DNA of 64,000 nucleotides from Methyloversatilis sp. RAC08 (GCF_001713355.1 NZ_CP016448.1:1550001-1614000), one strand, 5' to 3'. Numbered from the stretch's first letter, positions 29,274 to 38,966 are shown. Notes: generated from the sequence alone by a model not told the origin. Program-made: numbers and translations.

Positions 29274-31223
29274 TCAGACAGCCGCGGCGTAAGCGCGACG
29301 GCGGGCAAACGCGCCGATCATGCCCAGACCGGCAAGAAGCATGGCCCAGGTATCGGCTTCCGGCACCGGAGAAATCGCCAGATCGACCAGACGACCGGCC
29401 GGGTCGAGCGGGTCTGCAACACCGTAGCGGCTGGCGCTGATGACACCGCCCAGACCCCCTTCCGAGGTCGCGTCGGTGATGTATTCCTGCAGCGCCTGCT
29501 GGTAGGTGATCGAACTGACGGCATTCTCGAATTCGATGCCGGCGGCGGCGAACGGGTAGCCGTCACCACCGTTGGCGGTGAAATCGATCGTGGTCAGCGA
29601 GAAGCTGCGTGCGCCATCCACCACTTCGCCGTCTTGCACCAGCACGGTGCCGTCATCGAGCACGATGCTGACGATCCGGTCGCCCGACGCCCGCGTCGTG
29701 TCATACACGACACGCATGCCGGACACCTGGGCGAAGCGGCCGTCTGCGTTGCCGCTGGCCGATGCAGTGGCAACCGAATGTTCCATGATGGTCTTCAGCT
29801 GTTCCGCATTGACACTCGGTGCGACATCGACCAGATTGGTGAAGGGCAGCACGTCAAACGTGTTGCCCACACTGACGTCGCCGACGTTGATCGAAGTACG
29901 GATGCCGCCGCCGTTCTGGATCGCGATATCGGTGCCGCCGGCATGACGCATGGCATCTGCAACCAGATTGCCCAGATTGGTTTCCGCGTTGCGCACCCCC
30001 GCCTGGAAGCTGCCCGGGGCACCGGCGGCGCCGCGGTTGCCATTCAGGAAGACCTCCGACTGACCGATCACGGTCGCATTCAGTACATCGATATAGCCCT
30101 TGACCGGATCGACCACCGCCGTCTTCAGGAAGCTGTCACCGACCACCGCGTCGGCGTCGGCCAGTGCGCCCGACACACGGTACAGATTGGCGCCGTTGAT
30201 CGCGGTCACGACACCCGTCGTGTCGTGCAGCGTGAGGTTCAGTTCCCCGACGTAACGGTTGCCGAAGTTCGAGGTCACCATGGCCACGCTTTTGCCGTCG
30301 GCATCCGCAATCATCTGCGGCAGGCCGGTGATGGCGCGCACATCGTTCGGAATCAGCACATCGTCGGCATCGGCCATCAATTCGTGGCCGCCGCCGGACA
30401 GCACGACATCGACGCCGCGCAGACCGGGGATCAGCACGTCGCGCTCGTTGGCGGCGTTCTGCAGGTGGCTGATCACGATGACGCTGCCCGCACCTTCTGC
30501 GCGCGCGGCGTCGATCTGCTGCTGCACGAAAGGCACCAGCGCCTGCAGGTTCTGCGTCTCGGTATTGCCTGCACTCCAGCCCGCCGTCAGATTCACCGCA
30601 CCCGGCGAACTGATGTTCGGCAGCCGCGGTGTCGTGACACCGACCACCGCCACCTTGTTGCCGCCATTCGTGCTCAGCAGCGTGTAGGGCGCGACCGTGC
30701 CGGTCGCCGCCAGCGACGCGAAGGCGGGTGTGGCACTGAAGTTCAGGTTGGACGACAGGTAGGTGGTGCCTGAAACCTCGGCGAAGCGCGCCGCGACATC
30801 CGGGCCAAGGTCGAATTCATGATTGCCGAACACCGCAGCATCGAAACCGATGTGACGCATCGCGATCGCGTCATAGAAATCCTGCCCGCCGTCGATGTAC
30901 GACGTACCCAGATTGACGAAACTCGCGTTCAGGCGCGGTCCGGGCAGGAAGGCGTCACCCGCGTTGAGCTTGAACACCGTGTTGCCAGCCAGTGCGGCAG
31001 CCGATTCGGCGGCGAACATGACGCTGGCGAGGCGATCGACTCCGCCGTAGAACGACACTGCCTGCGATGCGTTGTCACGCAGGTTGCCCTGCGCCGACAG
31101 CAGCCACGACTCCTGGTCACCAACGTGCAGAAGTGTGAGACCTTCGGCCAGCGCCGGCCCGGCGAACAGCGACGAAATCAGGATGGCAAGCGTGTGCCTG
31201 CGCACGACGAGGGTGGCTTTCAT
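29274..31223 (-). CDS. 5'-nucleotidase/UshA-family protein with PEP-CTERM tag
   Basis: The 649-residue exported enzyme has a signal peptide (SLFAGPALAEG), an N-terminal calcineurin-like metallophosphatase domain (LLHVGDQES, GNHEFDLG, ISHLQNAANE, SGGGHELM) and a C-terminal 5'-nucleotidase domain (RNAETNLGNLVADAMR, NGGGIR, YPFAA). It ends with VPEADTWAMLLAGLGM and basic RRR, a PEP-CTERM sorting signal. It probably dephosphorylates extracellular nucleotides at the cell surface. It heads the leftward cluster whose second gene is a secreted nuclease. I saw no convincing Pho box upstream. Confidence 0.92.
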   Translation of the reverse strand: MKATLVVRRHTLAILISSLFAGPALAEGLTLLHVGDQESWLLSAQGNLRDNASQAVSFYGGVDRLASVMFAAESAAALAGNTVFKLNAGDAFLPGPRLNASFVNLGTSYIDGGQDFYDAIAMRHIGFDAAVFGNHEFDLGPDVAARFAEVSGTTYLSSNLNFSATPAFASLAATGTVAPYTLLSTNGGNKVAVVGVTTPRLPNISSPGAVNLTAGWSAGNTETQNLQALVPFVQQQIDAARAEGAGSVIVISHLQNAANERDVLIPGLRGVDVVLSGGGHELMADADDVLIPNDVRAITGLPQMIADADGKSVAMVTSNFGNRYVGELNLTLHDTTGVVTAINGANLYRVSGALADADAVVGDSFLKTAVVDPVKGYIDVLNATVIGQSEVFLNGNRGAAGAPGSFQAGVRNAETNLGNLVADAMRHAGGTDIAIQNGGGIRTSINVGDVSVGNTFDVLPFTNLVDVAPSVNAEQLKTIMEHSVATASASGNADGRFAQVSGMRVVYDTTRASGDRIVSIVLDDGTVLVQDGEVVDGARSFSLTTIDFTANGGDGYPFAAAGIEFENAVSSITYQQALQEYITDATSEGGLGGVISASRYGVADPLDPAGRLVDLAISPVPEADTWAMLLAGLGMIGAFARRRAYAAAV

Positions 31224-31349
31224 GTGTCATCTCCGGAACCGTTGTCGGACGTCGGGTGCGCAGAGGCACCCGGCGATGTGAGCCGAAGGTTAGGGCGCGA
31301 AGATGACCGGACTGTGGCCGAGAAAGCCTTGCGGCATGATCTGAACGGA

Positions 31350-32814
31350 CTATGCGGCGCTCGCCGGACGACGCAGTGCGACCAGCGCCCACAGCAGGCA
31401 ACCGATGCCCAGCGTGCCGCAGGCGAAGGTCCATGCCACAGGGGAGGTGATGCCCCCGGTCATGTCGAGCACGCCGCCGAACACCAGCGGTGCGATGAAA
31501 CCGGCCCCGAAGCCGCCGAGCGAATACAGCGCCATCGCCGCTCCGCGCTGTGCGGCCGGCGCAGCATGCACGAGGCCGGCGGTCAGCGAGGCCGAATCGG
31601 CCATCACGGCGATGTTGTACAGCGCCAGCACGCACAGCATGAGCCACCAGGGCAGCACCGCCGAAGCGCCGGCCAGCCAGCACAGCAGGCCCGAGGCGAT
31701 CATCATGGCGACGATCCAGCGCCGTCGCCCGACACGCCCGGCCATTTCGTTGCCCAGAATGCCAGGGTCTATTGAACTTGAATCGCGGCCGCGTTTGCAG
31801 CGCGCACGCCACGGACAAGGCGCACGACGAAGTCGAGACTGGCCGTCTCGACCAGGAGCGCAACGCAGTCCGTGGCGTGCACGCTGCAAACCCGAAGGGC
31901 GCGGGTCCTGTTGCGCCCAGCTCCGCGTTGGGCCTCCTGGCCTGACGGCCAGTCAGCCTGCGTCGGTCCGCCTTGATCTGGGCGCAACAGGATTCGCGCG
32001 CGGACACGATTCAAGCTCAACAGACCCTGATCGGCAGTCCGAGCAGATTGATCAGCGCAGCCGCTTCGGTCGGCGACAGCGCGGCCTGCGCCGACGACAG
32101 ACCGTAGGCGAACGCGATGAAGGCCACCATCCACGACCGCAGGCCGAACAGCTCCCAGCAGTGCACCGCATACCCGGTCACCAGCTGGCGCACCCGCGGA
32201 TGCGCCAGCACCGGTCCGAAGCGCGGCAGCCAGCGCGCGAGGGCGGCACCGGGTGGCGCATGCGGAGCGGTGGCCGCGAACACGATGACGGCCGCCAGCA
32301 GCGGGCCGACCGCCATCAGTGCGATCGCGATGCGCCAGTCCATCAGGCTGCCGAGGCCGCCGGCCAGCAGCAGCGACAGGCTGGTGCCGATGCCGAAACT
32401 CGCGGTGTAGAACGCGATCGGTCGATTGCTTGCGGCCGTAGACACGCGATCGGTCAGCACGCGCAAGCCGGGCATGTAGCAGCCGGCCAGCCCGGCGCCG
32501 CACAGCGCCTGGAAGAATGCGCCGCTCCATACGCCCCGGGCGAGCAGCGCGAAGCCCAGCGTGCCGGCTGCCATCAGCACGCAGGACGCGACATAGACGA
32601 GGCGCGCATCAATGCGGTCGGTGGCACCGGACAGAAAGGGCACGGCCAACATGTAGCCGAAGAAGAGGGCGCCGCCGATCAGTCCTGCTTCGGCGCCGCT
32701 GAGCCGCCATACCCCCGTCAGCAACGGCAGGAAGGACGGATACGCGGCAAAGCCGGTCATGCCCAGCGTCTCGGCGGCGCACATCAGCAGCGTGAGCCGG
32801 GCTGGCGGCGACAT
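31350..32814 (-). pseudogene. MFS transporter gene interrupted by a 267-bp element
   Basis: A major facilitator superfamily efflux-type transporter. The first part starts at 32814 (MSPPARLTLLMCAAETLGM) and covers about eight membrane segments up to ALINLLGLPI. It then runs into the inserted element and stops after RVC at 32017. The reading frame resumes beyond the element with ILGNEMAGRVGRR and continues to the normal end ALRRPASAA at 31350, covering the last four segments. The intact protein would be about 400 residues. A truncated 265-residue product could still be made but should be inactive. Confidence 0.9.
31763..32029. mobile_element. 267-bp MITE-like element with 31-bp terminal inverted repeats and internal hairpins
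   Basis: The terminal repeats 31763-31793 and 31999-32029 match at 27 of 31 positions and begin CAGGGTCT. Inside are two further long inverted repeats. Arm pair A is 31793-31816/31868-31891 (23 of 24 matching) with an inner hairpin GTCGAGAC/GTCTCGAC (31832-31852). Arm pair B is 31906-31920/31978-31992 (15 of 15) with an inner hairpin CTGGCC/GGCCAG (31937-31952). The whole thus folds like a two-armed cloverleaf. There is no open frame long enough for a transposase. No clear target duplication is visible. Confidence 0.88.
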
Positions 32815-32816
32815 CG

Positions 32817-32990
32817 TCAGTCGCCGTCCGTCGTTTTCAGCAGTTCGGCCTTGAAGCGTGCGCGGCTGGCCTTCCTGTCCTGCCGGGCGTGTGCGCCGCC
32901 TTTCTTCATCAGCGCGGCGGTGGCCAGTGGATTGCGCGGCTTCAGGCGGCGTCCCTTGGCGCTGACCCGCACGGCGTCCTTGCGTTTCAT
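32817..32990 (-). CDS. small basic protein of unknown function
   Basis: A 57-residue, strongly basic protein starting MKRKDAVRVSAKGRRL and containing NPLATAALMKKGGAHARQDR. Its ATG overlaps the bioC stop (ATGA) and its stop lies 2 bp before the MFS start, so it is translated as part of a tight unit. The NPL...KKG...R pattern is loosely reminiscent of ArfA-type ribosome rescue factors, but the match is too short to claim. It could also be another RNA- or ribosome-binding peptide. Confidence 0.6.
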   Translation of the reverse strand: MKRKDAVRVSAKGRRLKPRNPLATAALMKKGGAHARQDRKASRARFKAELLKTTDGD

Positions 32991-33844
32991 CGCCGCCGGC
33001 CGCGTTCGAACTGGATGATGGCGCGGCCGTCTTCGGTCTGGCGCGGCTCGCCGCGCCAGGCGTGACCATAGATGATTTCCATCGTCGCCGGCAGGCGGCC
33101 GTCGTCGCGCAGCCGCAGCAGCGCGTCATCGAGCCGCGCGCGGGCACGCGGCGTCAACAGTCCGCGCGGCCGTGCGGCCAGCGCGCAGTGACCGCCGGTA
33201 TCGGCCAGATCGCGGTACAGCGCGGCCGGCGTGTCGAAGGTCAGCGTGATGTGTTCCATGTCCATCACCGGTTCGGCGAAGCCGGCTTCGACCAGCATGT
33301 CGCCGACATCGTGCATGTCGATGAAGCGATGCGCACGCAAAGGCAACCCGGCTTCAGCCAGCGCGCCACGCAACTCGCGCAGCGTGTCAGGGCCAAGCAT
33401 GGAAAACATGAACAGTCCGCCGACGCGCACGCAGCGCTGCACTTCGCGCAGTGTCGCCGGCAGGTCCGCCTGCCAGTGCAGCGCCATGTTCGACCATGCC
33501 ATGTCGATGCTGCGCGGCGCAATGGGCAGCCGCGCGATATCTGCACGCACCAGCGCGGTCTGTCGGCCGCCCAGCACACCGGGCAGCCAGCGCCGCCAGC
33601 GCGGCGTGCGGGCCGCTGCCTGCGCGAGCATGGCGGCCGATCGGTCTATGCCTATCATCTGCATATCGGGGTAACGGGCGCGCAGCGGCTGCAGATCGGC
33701 GCCGCTGCCGCACCCCAGATCGAGCAGGCGCGCCGGCTTCAGCATGACCATGTCAAGCCGCTCGGCCATGCGCCGGGCCACTTCACGATGCAGCACCGCC
33801 GCGTCGTCGAAGCGCGCTGCGGCACGCTCGAAGCCTCGCGCCAC
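32987..33844 (-). CDS. bioC: malonyl-ACP O-methyltransferase BioC-like SAM methyltransferase
   Basis: BioC methylates malonyl-ACP to let fatty acid synthesis build pimeloyl for biotin. The 285-residue protein has the SAM-binding motif LLDLGCGSGADL (about 40-51) and the post-motif segments MIGIDRSAAML and DMAWSNMALHW seen in BioC. The GTG at 33844 is the first usable start, but homologous-looking residues (LDARAVARGFERAAARFD) extend upstream in frame. A start nearer bioB with an unusual codon is therefore possible. Adjacency to bioB supports the assignment. Confidence 0.85.
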   Translation of the reverse strand: MARGFERAAARFDDAAVLHREVARRMAERLDMVMLKPARLLDLGCGSGADLQPLRARYPDMQMIGIDRSAAMLAQAAARTPRWRRWLPGVLGGRQTALVRADIARLPIAPRSIDMAWSNMALHWQADLPATLREVQRCVRVGGLFMFSMLGPDTLRELRGALAEAGLPLRAHRFIDMHDVGDMLVEAGFAEPVMDMEHITLTFDTPAALYRDLADTGGHCALAARPRGLLTPRARARLDDALLRLRDDGRLPATMEIIYGHAWRGEPRQTEDGRAIIQFERGRRR

Positions 33845-33906
33845 TGCGCGTGCATCGAGTGCGAGATCGGGCGGAACCGCAGCGACGATGGTCGGGCGCT
33901 CCGCGC

Positions 33907-34887
33907 TCAGACCGACCGGATGCCCAGTCGCTCCAGCAATCGCCGATCGTTGTCGGCCTGCGGATTACCGGTGGTCAGCAACTTGTCGCCGTAGAAGATG
34001 GAATTGGCGCCGGCAAGAAAGCACAGCGCCTGCATCTGGTCGTTCATCGCTTCGCGCCCGGCCGACAGACGCACATGGCTCTTCGGCATCGTGATGCGGG
34101 CGCAGGCGATGGTGCGCACGAATTCGAACGGATCAAGATCCGGCGTATCGGCCAGCGGCGTGCCTTCCACCTTGACCAGATTGTTGATCGGCACCGATTC
34201 CGGCGGCGTGTCCATGCTGGCCAGCGTGGCGATCAGGCCGGCGCGGCCGCGACGCGATTCGCCCATGCCGACGATGCCGCCGCAGCACACGTTCATGCCG
34301 GCTTCGCGCACCGCTTCCAGCGTGTCGAAGCGGTCTTCCTGCGTGCGCGTGCCGATGACCTCGCCGTAAAATTCCGGGGCGGTATCGATGTTGTGATTGT
34401 AGTAATCCAGCCCCGCCTTCTTCAGCGTTTCGGCCTGACCTTCGCGCAGCATGCCCAGCGTGGCACAGGTTTCAAGACCCAGGCCCTTCACCGCCGAAAT
34501 CATTTCGGCGACCGCTTCGACGTCGCGATCCTTCGGGCCGCGCCAGGCCGCACCCATGCAGAAACGCGTCGCACCGGCATCGCGCGCGGCGCGCGCGGCG
34601 GCCAGTACGTCTTCAACCGGCAGCAGGTCCTGGCTGGTGACGCCGGTGTCATGGCGCACCGACTGCGGGCAATAGCCGCAGTCTTCCGGGCAGCCGCCGG
34701 TCTTGATCGACAGCAGGGTGGATCTCTGTATGGCATTGGGATCAAAATGCTCGCGGTGCACCTGCTGGGCGCGGAACATCAGATCGGAAAACGGGAGCGC
34801 GAACAGTGCCTCGACCTGTTCTGTGGTCCAGCGCTGGGGCACTTGCGAACGGGAGGACGGCGGAAGATGGATGACCTGGGTATGCAT
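33907..34887 (-). CDS. bioB: biotin synthase
   Basis: BioB is the radical-SAM enzyme that inserts sulfur into dethiobiotin. The [4Fe-4S] cysteines are C66, C70 and C73 in [12 protein letters not shown]. Other signatures are [24 protein letters not shown] and [14 protein letters not shown]. The start at 34887 gives [15 protein letters not shown], of normal length (326 residues); the longer frame would run into the divergent comF gene. bioC follows downstream. The remaining bio genes are not in the window. Confidence 0.97.
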   Translation of the reverse strand: MHTQVIHLPPSSRSQVPQRWTTEQVEALFALPFSDLMFRAQQVHREHFDPNAIQRSTLLSIKTGGCPEDCGYCPQSVRHDTGVTSQDLLPVEDVLAAARAARDAGATRFCMGAAWRGPKDRDVEAVAEMISAVKGLGLETCATLGMLREGQAETLKKAGLDYYNHNIDTAPEFYGEVIGTRTQEDRFDTLEAVREAGMNVCCGGIVGMGESRRGRAGLIATLASMDTPPESVPINNLVKVEGTPLADTPDLDPFEFVRTIACARITMPKSHVRLSAGREAMNDQMQALCFLAGANSIFYGDKLLTTGNPQADNDRRLLERLGIRSV

Positions 34888-34958
34888 GATGTGAAATCTG
34901 GCGGGCGCATCGGCGCCGAAACGGCGAAGCCGACATTTTCCGCGAAAACGGCCTGCCC

Positions 34959-35666
34959 ATGTTGCACCGCGTGATCGCCGCCGCGCGGGCCGTTCGCCGG
35001 CGATTGCTGCCGCAGGAGTGCCGGCTGTGCGGCCTGCCATCGGGCGATGCGCTGCTGTGCACCGGATGCCATGACGAGTTGCCACGCCTGCCCGCGGCGC
35101 ATTGCCCGGTCTGCGCGCTGCCGGTTCCGACCGCCGACGTGTGCGGCCGCTGCCTGAAACATCCGCCGGCCTTCGATGCGACGCTGGCTGTGTGGGCTTA
35201 CGCGGAACCTGCCGACCAGTTGATCCACGCGCTGAAGTTCCGCGCCCGCCTGCCGCTGGCCGGCTGGTTCGCGCACGAACTGCATGCGCTCGGCCTGCCG
35301 CCCTGCGACCTGCTGCTCGCCATGCCGCTGCATCCCGACCGGCTGCGCGAACGCGGCTTCAACCAGTCGGTTGAGATCGGCCGCGCCCTCGGCAAGCTCG
35401 GTCGGCTGAACTTCGATGCCTTCGGTCTGGTACGCCTGTACGACACGCCGCCGCAGCGCGACCTCGCGTGGTCGCAGCGACGGCGCAATGTACGCGGTGC
35501 CTTTGCGGTGCGCGCCGAGGTCGCGGGCCGGCATGTCGCCGTGGTGGACGACGTGCTGACGACCGGTGCCAGCCTGCATGAGGTCGCGCGCACGCTCAAG
35601 TCGGCCGGCGCGCTGACGGTGACCAATCTGGTGCTGGCGCGCACGCCGCGGCTGCGCGGGAAGTAG
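34959..35666 (+). CDS. comF: ComF family amidophosphoribosyltransferase-like protein
   Basis: ComF proteins support DNA uptake by natural competence through interaction with the ComFA/PriA-type machinery; E. coli GntX is a relative. The 235-residue protein has an N-terminal double zinc finger with four CxxC pairs (C21/C24, C34/C37, C49/C52, C62/C65). A PRTase fold with the PRPP-binding loop [11 protein letters not shown] follows near residues 190-202. It is divergent from bioB with a 71-bp gap, as in other Rhodocyclales-type genomes. Together with pilBCD it hints at natural transformation, which is inference. Confidence 0.93.
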   Translation: MLHRVIAAARAVRRRLLPQECRLCGLPSGDALLCTGCHDELPRLPAAHCPVCALPVPTADVCGRCLKHPPAFDATLAVWAYAEPADQLIHALKFRARLPLAGWFAHELHALGLPPCDLLLAMPLHPDRLRERGFNQSVEIGRALGKLGRLNFDAFGLVRLYDTPPQRDLAWSQRRRNVRGAFAVRAEVAGRHVAVVDDVLTTGASLHEVARTLKSAGALTVTNLVLARTPRLRGK

Positions 35667-35718
35667 CTTCACCGCTCGCGCCACGGCACAATCGCGCTCC
35701 CCGACCCGGCGCACGCCC

Positions 35719-36201
35719 ATGTTCCACATCGTCCTGTATCAGCCAGAGATTCCGCCCAACACCGGCAATGTGATGCGGCTGTGCGCCAATGGCGGCTTCC
35801 GGCTGCATCTGGTGAAGCCGCTCGGCTTCGAAATCACCGACAAGCACCTCGCGCGCGCCGGCATGGACTACCGCGACCTGGTGAATGTGACGCTGCATGA
35901 GGACTGGGCGGCGCTGGCGGCCGCACTGGCGCTGCAGCCCGACGATCCGCGGCTGTACGCCCTGAGCACGCGCGGGCGCACCGCACACACGGCACCGCGG
36001 TACCGCGCCGGCGACATTTTACTGTTCGGTCAGGAAACCGCCGGACTGCCGGGTGCGCTGCTCGACTCGGTGCCGGTGGCACAGCGCCTGCGCATTCCGA
36101 TGCAGCCGGACAGCCGCAGCCTGAATCTGAGCAATTCGGTGGCCATCGTCGCCTATGAAGCGTGGCGCCAATGCGGATTCAACGGCGCGGCAACGCCCTG
36201 A
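35719..36201 (+). CDS. trmL: tRNA (cytidine(34)-2'-O)-methyltransferase TrmL
   Basis: A SPOUT-class enzyme that 2'-O-methylates the wobble base of tRNA-Leu isoacceptors. The N-terminus MFHIVLYQPEIPPNTGNVMRLC and the trefoil-knot motifs LFGQETAGLP and IPMQPDSRSLNLSNSVAIV are diagnostic. Length is 160 residues, a minimal catalytic knot without an added RNA-binding domain, as in E. coli YibK. It lies after comF and is convergent with gpsA, 6 bp away. Confidence 0.96.
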   Translation: MFHIVLYQPEIPPNTGNVMRLCANGGFRLHLVKPLGFEITDKHLARAGMDYRDLVNVTLHEDWAALAAALALQPDDPRLYALSTRGRTAHTAPRYRAGDILLFGQETAGLPGALLDSVPVAQRLRIPMQPDSRSLNLSNSVAIVAYEAWRQCGFNGAATP

Positions 36202-36207
36202 AACCGA

Positions 36208-37200
36208 CTACGGCGGCGGCGTTTCCGCCTTCGGGTCACGCGACAGCAGACGCTCGACCGCGTCGGCTGCAGCCAGTCGCCCGTCGAGCACCGCCGCTAC
36301 CGCCTGCGTGATAGGCATGTCGACCTGCAGGCGCTCGGCCAGCGCAGCGGCTTCGCGCGCGGTCGGCACACCTTCGGCCACATGGCCCAGCGTGGTCAGC
36401 ACCTCATCCAGCGAGCGCCCTTCCGCCAGCAGCAGGCCGACGCGCCGGTTGCGCGACAGGTCGCCAGTGCAGGTCAGGATGAGGTCGCCCATGCCGGCCA
36501 GTCCCATGAAGGTCTGGCTGCGGCCGCCCAGGGCCACGCCCAGGCGGGCGATTTCGGCCAGACCGCGGGTGATCAGCGCGGCCCGGGCGTTCATGCCGAA
36601 GCCGAGCCCGTCACACACGCCGGTGGCGATCGCCATGACATTCTTGACGGCGCCACCGACCTCGACGCCGATCAGATCGTCATTGGCATAGAGGCGCAGC
36701 CGGGGACTGTGCAGTGACGCGACCAGCGCACTGACGAATTCGATGTCATCGCTCGCCACGGTGATGGCGGTGGGCAGGCCGCGTGCCACCTCGATCGCGA
36801 AACTGGGCCCGCTGAAGGCACCGCGCGAAACCTGTGCCGGCAAAACATCCAGCGCCACCTGGTGCGGCAGCAGACCGCTGCCGCTCTCGAAACCCTTGCA
36901 GGCCCACAATACGGCGGGTGCCCCGCTGCGCGCGACCGATTCGAGCGCAGCGCGCAGGCCGGCGATCGGCGTCGCGACCAGTGCCAGATCGCAGCCCTTC
37001 AGCGCAGACGCGGCGTCAGACGACACCGCAATGCCCGGCGGCAGCGCAATGCCGGGCAGATAGCGTTCATTGCAATGTGTGCTGCGCAGCGACAACGCAT
37101 GGTCGGCATCTCGCGACCACAGCGTCACGTCGTGATCCTGCGAATAGGCCACGGCAAGCGCCGTACCCCAGGCGCCGGCACCCATGATGCACAGCTTCAT
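36208..37200 (-). CDS. gpsA: glycerol-3-phosphate dehydrogenase [NAD(P)+]
   Basis: GpsA reduces dihydroxyacetone phosphate to sn-glycerol 3-phosphate for phospholipid synthesis. The Rossmann motif GAGAWGTA is at residues 7-14. The catalytic lysine lies in [14 protein letters not shown] (about 184), and [10 protein letters not shown] and [12 protein letters not shown] are also conserved. Length is 330 residues. It belongs to the leftward run rhodanese-grxC-secB-SH3-gpsA; secB-gpsA linkage is also found in E. coli. Confidence 0.97.
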   Translation of the reverse strand: MKLCIMGAGAWGTALAVAYSQDHDVTLWSRDADHALSLRSTHCNERYLPGIALPPGIAVSSDAASALKGCDLALVATPIAGLRAALESVARSGAPAVLWACKGFESGSGLLPHQVALDVLPAQVSRGAFSGPSFAIEVARGLPTAITVASDDIEFVSALVASLHSPRLRLYANDDLIGVEVGGAVKNVMAIATGVCDGLGFGMNARAALITRGLAEIARLGVALGGRSQTFMGLAGMGDLILTCTGDLSRNRRVGLLLAEGRSLDEVLTTLGHVAEGVPTAREAAALAERLQVDMPITQAVAAVLDGRLAAADAVERLLSRDPKAETPPP

Positions 37201-37216
37201 TTCGGCAAGACCCGGC

Positions 37217-37663
37217 TCACAGCCCCCAGACCTGGGAGATGCGCACGAAACCGCTCTGGCCGTCTCGATGCTTCACCTTGGCCCAGCCTGCGGGTGCGGC
37301 CTCGGTGAGCGGTTCGAGCAGCACTCGGCGTTCCGCTTCGAAAACCAGTGGTGCATCGTCTTCTGCACGGACCAGAACGCGCGCCCGCTCCGCGGTGACG
37401 ATCACCATGCGTACGGGCGCGAGCGAGGACGCCTCGACCCACGCAAGCATGCCGCCCGGCTCGCGCACCTTGACCCATCCGGTCTGGCTGCGCACCACCT
37501 CGACCGGCGTGTGGCGCGCGATGACGAACTGCTGGCGCGCCTGCCGGGACGGCGCGTCGTACATGACCGCAACGTCCGACAGCGACCGATACTCGACGCC
37601 CGCCGCCTGTGCGGCAAGCGGACAGACGAGGGCGACCAGTGCCGCACACGCGGCCTGCTTCAT
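37217..37663 (-). CDS. exported SH3 domain protein
   Basis: A 148-residue protein with a signal peptide (cleavage near AAQAAG) followed by two bacterial SH3 modules (about 24-80 and 85-148; [18 protein letters not shown] and [18 protein letters not shown]). Such modules often bind peptidoglycan or other envelope partners. The start overlaps the secB stop (TGATG); a GTG one codon upstream is the alternative. Its position between secB and gpsA is common in betaproteobacteria, but its role is unknown. Confidence 0.82.
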   Translation of the reverse strand: MKQAACAALVALVCPLAAQAAGVEYRSLSDVAVMYDAPSRQARQQFVIARHTPVEVVRSQTGWVKVREPGGMLAWVEASSLAPVRMVIVTAERARVLVRAEDDAPLVFEAERRVLLEPLTEAAPAGWAKVKHRDGQSGFVRISQVWGL

Positions 37664-38142
37664 CACTGCACCGTGGCGCCGTTCTGGCCTTCGGGCGGCT
37701 GCTGCGTGCGTTGCTGGTAGATCGATTCGAAATTGACCGGTGCCAGCACGACCGGCGGGAAGCCGGCGCGATTGACCGCGTCCGACACGCTTTCGCGGGC
37801 GTACGGGAACAGGATGGTCGGGCAGGCGATGCCGAGGATGGGCTGGATGTCTTCGGCCGGCACGTTGCGGATCTGGAAGATGCCGGCCTGACGGACTTCA
37901 ACCAGGAACATCGTCTTCTCTTCGAGCTTGGCGGTGACGGTGACGGTAAGCGTCACGTTGAACACGCCTTCCTGCACGGCCTTGCCTTCGGTCTGCAGCT
38001 GGATCTGCACGGTCGGATTTTCGCGGGTGAGGAAAATTTCCGGTGCGTTCGGGACTTCGAGCGACAGGTCCTTGACGTAGATCTTCTCGATGGAAAACAC
38101 CGGGCCCGTGGGCTGTTGGGGTTGCACTGCTTCTTCGGCCAT
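37663..38142 (-). CDS. secB: protein-export chaperone SecB
   Basis: SecB is a tetrameric cytosolic chaperone that holds preproteins unfolded and hands them to SecA. The 159-residue acidic protein contains [21 protein letters not shown] and the C-terminal segment [32 protein letters not shown], the family hallmark, then the flexible Gln-rich tail. It sits after grxC (42 bp), an arrangement shared with E. coli (grxC-secB-gpsA). Confidence 0.97.
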   Translation of the reverse strand: MAEEAVQPQQPTGPVFSIEKIYVKDLSLEVPNAPEIFLTRENPTVQIQLQTEGKAVQEGVFNVTLTVTVTAKLEEKTMFLVEVRQAGIFQIRNVPAEDIQPILGIACPTILFPYARESVSDAVNRAGFPPVVLAPVNFESIYQQRTQQPPEGQNGATVQ

Positions 38143-38183
38143 TTTTCGCTTCTCGGTTGGGGGTTAAGGCTGCAAAAACCGGC

Positions 38184-38441
38184 TCACGCCTGCAGCAGGG
38201 GGTCTAACTTGCCTTCGCGGTCGAGCGCATGAAGATCATCGCACCCGCCCACGTGGTAATCGCCAATGTAGATCTGTGGCACCGTGCGACGGCCGGTTCG
38301 CTCCATCATTTCGGAGCGACGATCCGGATCGATGTCGATGCGCACCTTCTCGATGTCGGTCACACCCTTGCTCGTCAGCAGGCGTTCGGCCTGCGAGCAA
38401 TACGGACAAAAGCCGCTTGTATACATCAGCACGCGTGCCAT
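38184..38441 (-). CDS. grxC: glutaredoxin 3
   Basis: GrxC reduces disulfides with glutathione. The 85-residue protein has the CPYC active site (C12-P-Y-C15) in YTSGFCPYCSQAE, then the TVPQIYIGDYHVGGCDDL segment holding the cis-proline and the glutathione-binding glycines. It lies between the rhodanese (4 bp upstream) and secB genes in one leftward run. Confidence 0.96.
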   Translation of the reverse strand: MARVLMYTSGFCPYCSQAERLLTSKGVTDIEKVRIDIDPDRRSEMMERTGRRTVPQIYIGDYHVGGCDDLHALDREGKLDPLLQA

Positions 38442-38445
38442 GGCA

Positions 38446-38856
38446 TCACTTCTTTGTCAGCGGCAGGCCGGCCTGTTCCCAGGCACCGATCCCGCCGTCC
38501 AGCGCAAAAACCTTCTCGAAACCCGCCTTGCGCAGCGCCGAGCAGGCACTCGCCGAGCGCTGGCCGCTGGCGCAGACGACGATAAGCGCTCGCTGCTTGA
38601 ACTTTTCCAGTTCGCCGAGTCGTTGGGCGACTTCGCCCGCCGGAATGTGCCGTGCGCCATTGATGTGACCCTTTGACCATTCCGCCTGATCACGCACGTC
38701 GATCACCTGCGCGTCTTCGCGGTTGATCAGCTGGGTGGCCTGGGCCGGTGACAGGCGCGGCCCGGACACCTTCTGGCGAATGGTCAGGATGATGAGCCCG
38801 GCACCGCTCATGAAAGCGGTGATGGCCCAGATGTAATTGGTCGTTACGAAGTCCAT
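38446..38856 (-). CDS. membrane-anchored rhodanese-like protein (YibN type)
   Basis: The start at 38856 gives MDFVTTNYIWAITAFMSGAG, one N-terminal membrane helix (about 8-26), followed by a rhodanese domain with active-site cysteine C95 in VVCASGQRSASA. Length is 136 residues. Rhodaneses transfer sulfane sulfur; for YibN-like proteins a link to protein export or lipid movement has been proposed, so I leave the role open. It is first in the grxC-secB run and divergent from gpmA. Confidence 0.88.
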   Translation of the reverse strand: MDFVTTNYIWAITAFMSGAGLIILTIRQKVSGPRLSPAQATQLINREDAQVIDVRDQAEWSKGHINGARHIPAGEVAQRLGELEKFKQRALIVVCASGQRSASACSALRKAGFEKVFALDGGIGAWEQAGLPLTKK

Positions 38857-38966
38857 GGAGTCTGAGGGCAGCCAGTGTAAGAGTCGGAATGAAGTCGCGT
38901 GCCCGGGTGAGCGGGTCGTCGTGCGGAAGCATCCGACCATTCGGTACGCGTCGAAACGCGCAGGTA

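Noticed and set aside
31224-31349. Pho box upstream of the 5'-nucleotidase gene
   Set aside because: Only a lone GTCAT-like half site was found, without the 11-bp-spaced second half.
31763-32029. Insertion sequence with its own transposase
   Set aside because: The interior is only inverted repeats and no frame is long enough for a transposase, so it is treated as non-autonomous.
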